A stretch of 21,546 bases of DNA from Endomicrobium sp. (GTDB taxonomy: Bacteria; Elusimicrobiota; Endomicrobiia; Endomicrobiales; Endomicrobiaceae), in contig JAISIG010000009.1 of NCBI GenBank assembly GCA_031262135.1, forward strand, positions 1-21,546. The letters are read 5' to 3'. A program made the position numbers and the translations under genes. This document shows positions 20,364 through 21,546 of this stretch, one piece after another. The first letter of the stretch is position 1; each line of letters opens with the position of its first letter. The notes beneath the pieces were generated by a model. It was not told the DNA's origin. It worked only from the letters and a program-made list of their open reading frames with translations, and searched no databases.

Positions 20364-21302
20364 ATGACAAACGAAGAAATTGCAGATTATTTACTTAATT
20401 TAGATGTAGATCCTAATTTTGATATTAATTTTCAAAAAGAAAGAAAAAATAAAAAAACACAAGATACTTTATCTACTAAAAATAATTTGACAAATTCAAA
20501 TTCAAATTCGTCAATAGAAATTCTACCTATAAATTCTAATATTAAAGTTGGGAGTATAAAAAATGATATAGAAATTCCACAAACTTATAATCATTATGAT
20601 AGATTAACTTATAAACCAATTATTATTTCAGAAACTACTTCAACTCGTAATTCACCAACATTTTTTGAAAGCTATATGCCTACATATTATAATGCTAATA
20701 ATGCTAATAATGATAGTAATGATAGTATTGCTTTATGGAAAAAAGAATATGAACAAGAATTAAGAGATATTGAAAATGTTCCTACTAATCTAAAGTATAA
20801 ATATGATCCAAACATAAAAGGTGCAAATTATGTTTCAGATGATTTTCTAAATCATTTAATTGACAAAGAAGAATTTAGACAAGATTGGTATGATGATGGA
20901 TATGGTAATCAAACTATTGCATTTGGTTTTACAGGAGATATAGCACAAAAATTTGCTCAAACAGATAGAAGTTTAGATTCTGCAATAAAAATATATGAAA
21001 ATGATATTTTACAACCAAATGTTAATAAACTAAATAATTTGTTAAAACAAAATAATATTGTTTTAGATAATTATGATTATGATTCAATGGTAGATTTAAT
21101 TTATAATGGTGGAATGAAAGCTGCAATAGATTTTATTCCTAAATTAAAACAATGGACTGAAGGAAAAATTTCAAAAGAAAAACTTCAAGTTTATTACAAT
21201 AATCATTATGTAACTGCAAAAAATAAAAATACAAATACTCAAGAATATTCTAAAGGATTAAAATATCATAGAAGAAAATCAAGAAAATGGGTAGGAAGAT
21301 AA
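20364..21302 (+). CDS. GH24-type lysozyme (endolysin) with long N-terminal extension, 312 aa
   Basis: It cleaves peptidoglycan glycan strands. The catalytic domain covers ~157-312. Aligned to T4 lysozyme's E11-D20-T26 (spacing 9 and 6), EEFRQDWYDDGYGNQTIAFG gives E169, D178 and T184. YDYDSMVDLIYNGG (237-250) matches the 'fDALvdfxFNxG' motif, and LKYHRRKSRKWV the basic C-terminal motif. Residues 1-150 are polar and Asn/Ser-rich with no signal peptide, about doubling the usual ~165-aa size, so the enzyme may be virion-bound instead of, or as well as, acting in final lysis. A holin-like gene follows. Confidence 0.85.
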   Translation: MTNEEIADYLLNLDVDPNFDINFQKERKNKKTQDTLSTKNNLTNSNSNSSIEILPINSNIKVGSIKNDIEIPQTYNHYDRLTYKPIIISETTSTRNSPTFFESYMPTYYNANNANNDSNDSIALWKKEYEQELRDIENVPTNLKYKYDPNIKGANYVSDDFLNHLIDKEEFRQDWYDDGYGNQTIAFGFTGDIAQKFAQTDRSLDSAIKIYENDILQPNVNKLNNLLKQNNIVLDNYDYDSMVDLIYNGGMKAAIDFIPKLKQWTEGKISKEKLQVYYNNHYVTAKNKNTNTQEYSKGLKYHRRKSRKWVGR

Positions 21303-21366
21303 ACAAATAAAGTTTATTTTGAAATACAAACAATACTAAATAATTATATGTAATATATGTATTATA

Positions 21367-21374
21367 TATTTTTG
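21367..21374 (+). promoter_or_regulatory. Possible -7 element before the holin-like gene
   Basis: TATTTTTG followed by CAT fits TAnnTTTG, 17 nt before the ATG at 21392. No TTTG is found at the expected -33 distance. It lies in the 89-nt gap after the lysozyme gene and may drive the lysis or next late unit. Confidence 0.4.
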
Positions 21375-21391
21375 CATAAATTTAATTACAA

Positions 21392-21546
21392 ATGAAGCAG
21401 TTTTTTAGAGAAATATTTCAAGGTAAAAATAAAAGGTATAGCTCAAAGAGGGCTATATCTTTTTTGTCGTTTATAATGGCTACAATCTTTGTATTTATGA
21501 AGATGCCTTTTGAAGTTATAACCTTGTTTTATTTAGGTACAACAGG
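21392..21546 (+). CDS. Holin-like small membrane protein, partial (C-terminus beyond window)
   Basis: The frame starts MKQFFREIFQGKNKRYSSKR, continues AISFLSFIMATIFVFMKMPF, then EVITLFYLGTTG, and is cut by the right edge at about codon 52. Basic residues precede a hydrophobic helix, a short turn containing Pro follows, and a second hydrophobic segment begins. Small 'YSSKRxISxLxFI' proteins next to lysozyme genes in Bacteroides phages are presumed holins. Function is inferred from layout and from the neighbouring lysozyme. A terminator-like hairpin lies inside codons 15-25. Confidence 0.65.
   Translation, partial: MKQFFREIFQGKNKRYSSKRAISFLSFIMATIFVFMKMPFEVITLFYLGTT
21435..21465 (+). terminator. 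Intrinsic terminator-like hairpin inside the holin-like frame
   Basis: GGTATAGCTC (21435-21444) pairs with GAGGCTATATC-type sequence at 21450-21459, a 10-bp stem with two G-U pairs and a 5-nt loop (AAAGA), followed directly by six T (21460-21465). It has textbook rho-independent form, yet lies about 45 nt into a coding frame. Confidence 0.55.

Noticed and set aside
5386..21302. Stop-codon recoding (TAG as Gln), known in some crAss-like phages
   Set aside because: TAG ends the helicase and OB-fold genes at natural lengths, and late genes are complete under the standard code.

Overview
The window is AT-rich phage DNA, and its host is most likely a member of the Bacteroidota. Three things point there. 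Promoter-like sites match the Bacteroidota consensus (TTTG, about 20 nt, then TAnnTTTG). Start codons follow AT-rich leaders with no Shine-Dalgarno motif. The gene set (765-aa TerL, 796-aa portal, DUF3127-like OB-fold protein, Dps-like protein, tail appendages, GH24 lysozyme) resembles large Bacteroides-type tailed phages, including crAss-like ones. The crAss-like placement rests on family resemblance, not on a search. TAA, TAG and TGA all end genes here, and nothing suggests stop-codon recoding.

Layout. Bases 1-4567 form a leftward (minus-strand) arm of small accessory genes. A long hexapeptide-repeat (left-handed beta-helix type) protein runs off the left edge; its gene is antisense to a misleading repetitive plus-strand ORF. 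The other leftward genes are two related 143/151-aa proteins, two Cys-rich proteins, a 59-aa two-helix membrane peptide, a small membrane-anchored peptide and a 103-aa first gene. Gene breaks in this arm carry long inverted repeats, and an intrinsic terminator follows the 103-aa gene.

Bases 4568-5385 are a divergent non-coding region. It has a 206-nt stretch almost free of C on the plus strand, a 12-bp direct repeat, a strong promoter, an apparently structured non-coding transcript ending at a T-run, and a second strong promoter for the rightward arm.

Bases 5386-21546 are one dense rightward gene string. The order is: Pif1/RecD-like SF1B helicase; SSB-like OB-fold protein; tRNA-Asn overlapping the end of that gene; a tRNA-like sequence without an anticodon arm; small genes (two related coiled-coil proteins, a Dps-like ferritin, a zinc ribbon, short peptides); HTH-like, GroES-like and other genes leading to TerL; portal; three tail-appendage proteins; a small virion-type protein; GH24 lysozyme; and the start of a holin-like membrane protein cut by the right edge. 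The string thus runs from DNA replication through packaging and adsorption to lysis. No major capsid gene lies inside the window.

The observations most worth following up are the hidden beta-helix gene, the structured non-coding region between the arms, the tRNA whose U8-A9-G10 supplies a stop codon, the tRNA lacking an anticodon arm, and a textbook terminator inside the holin-like reading frame.
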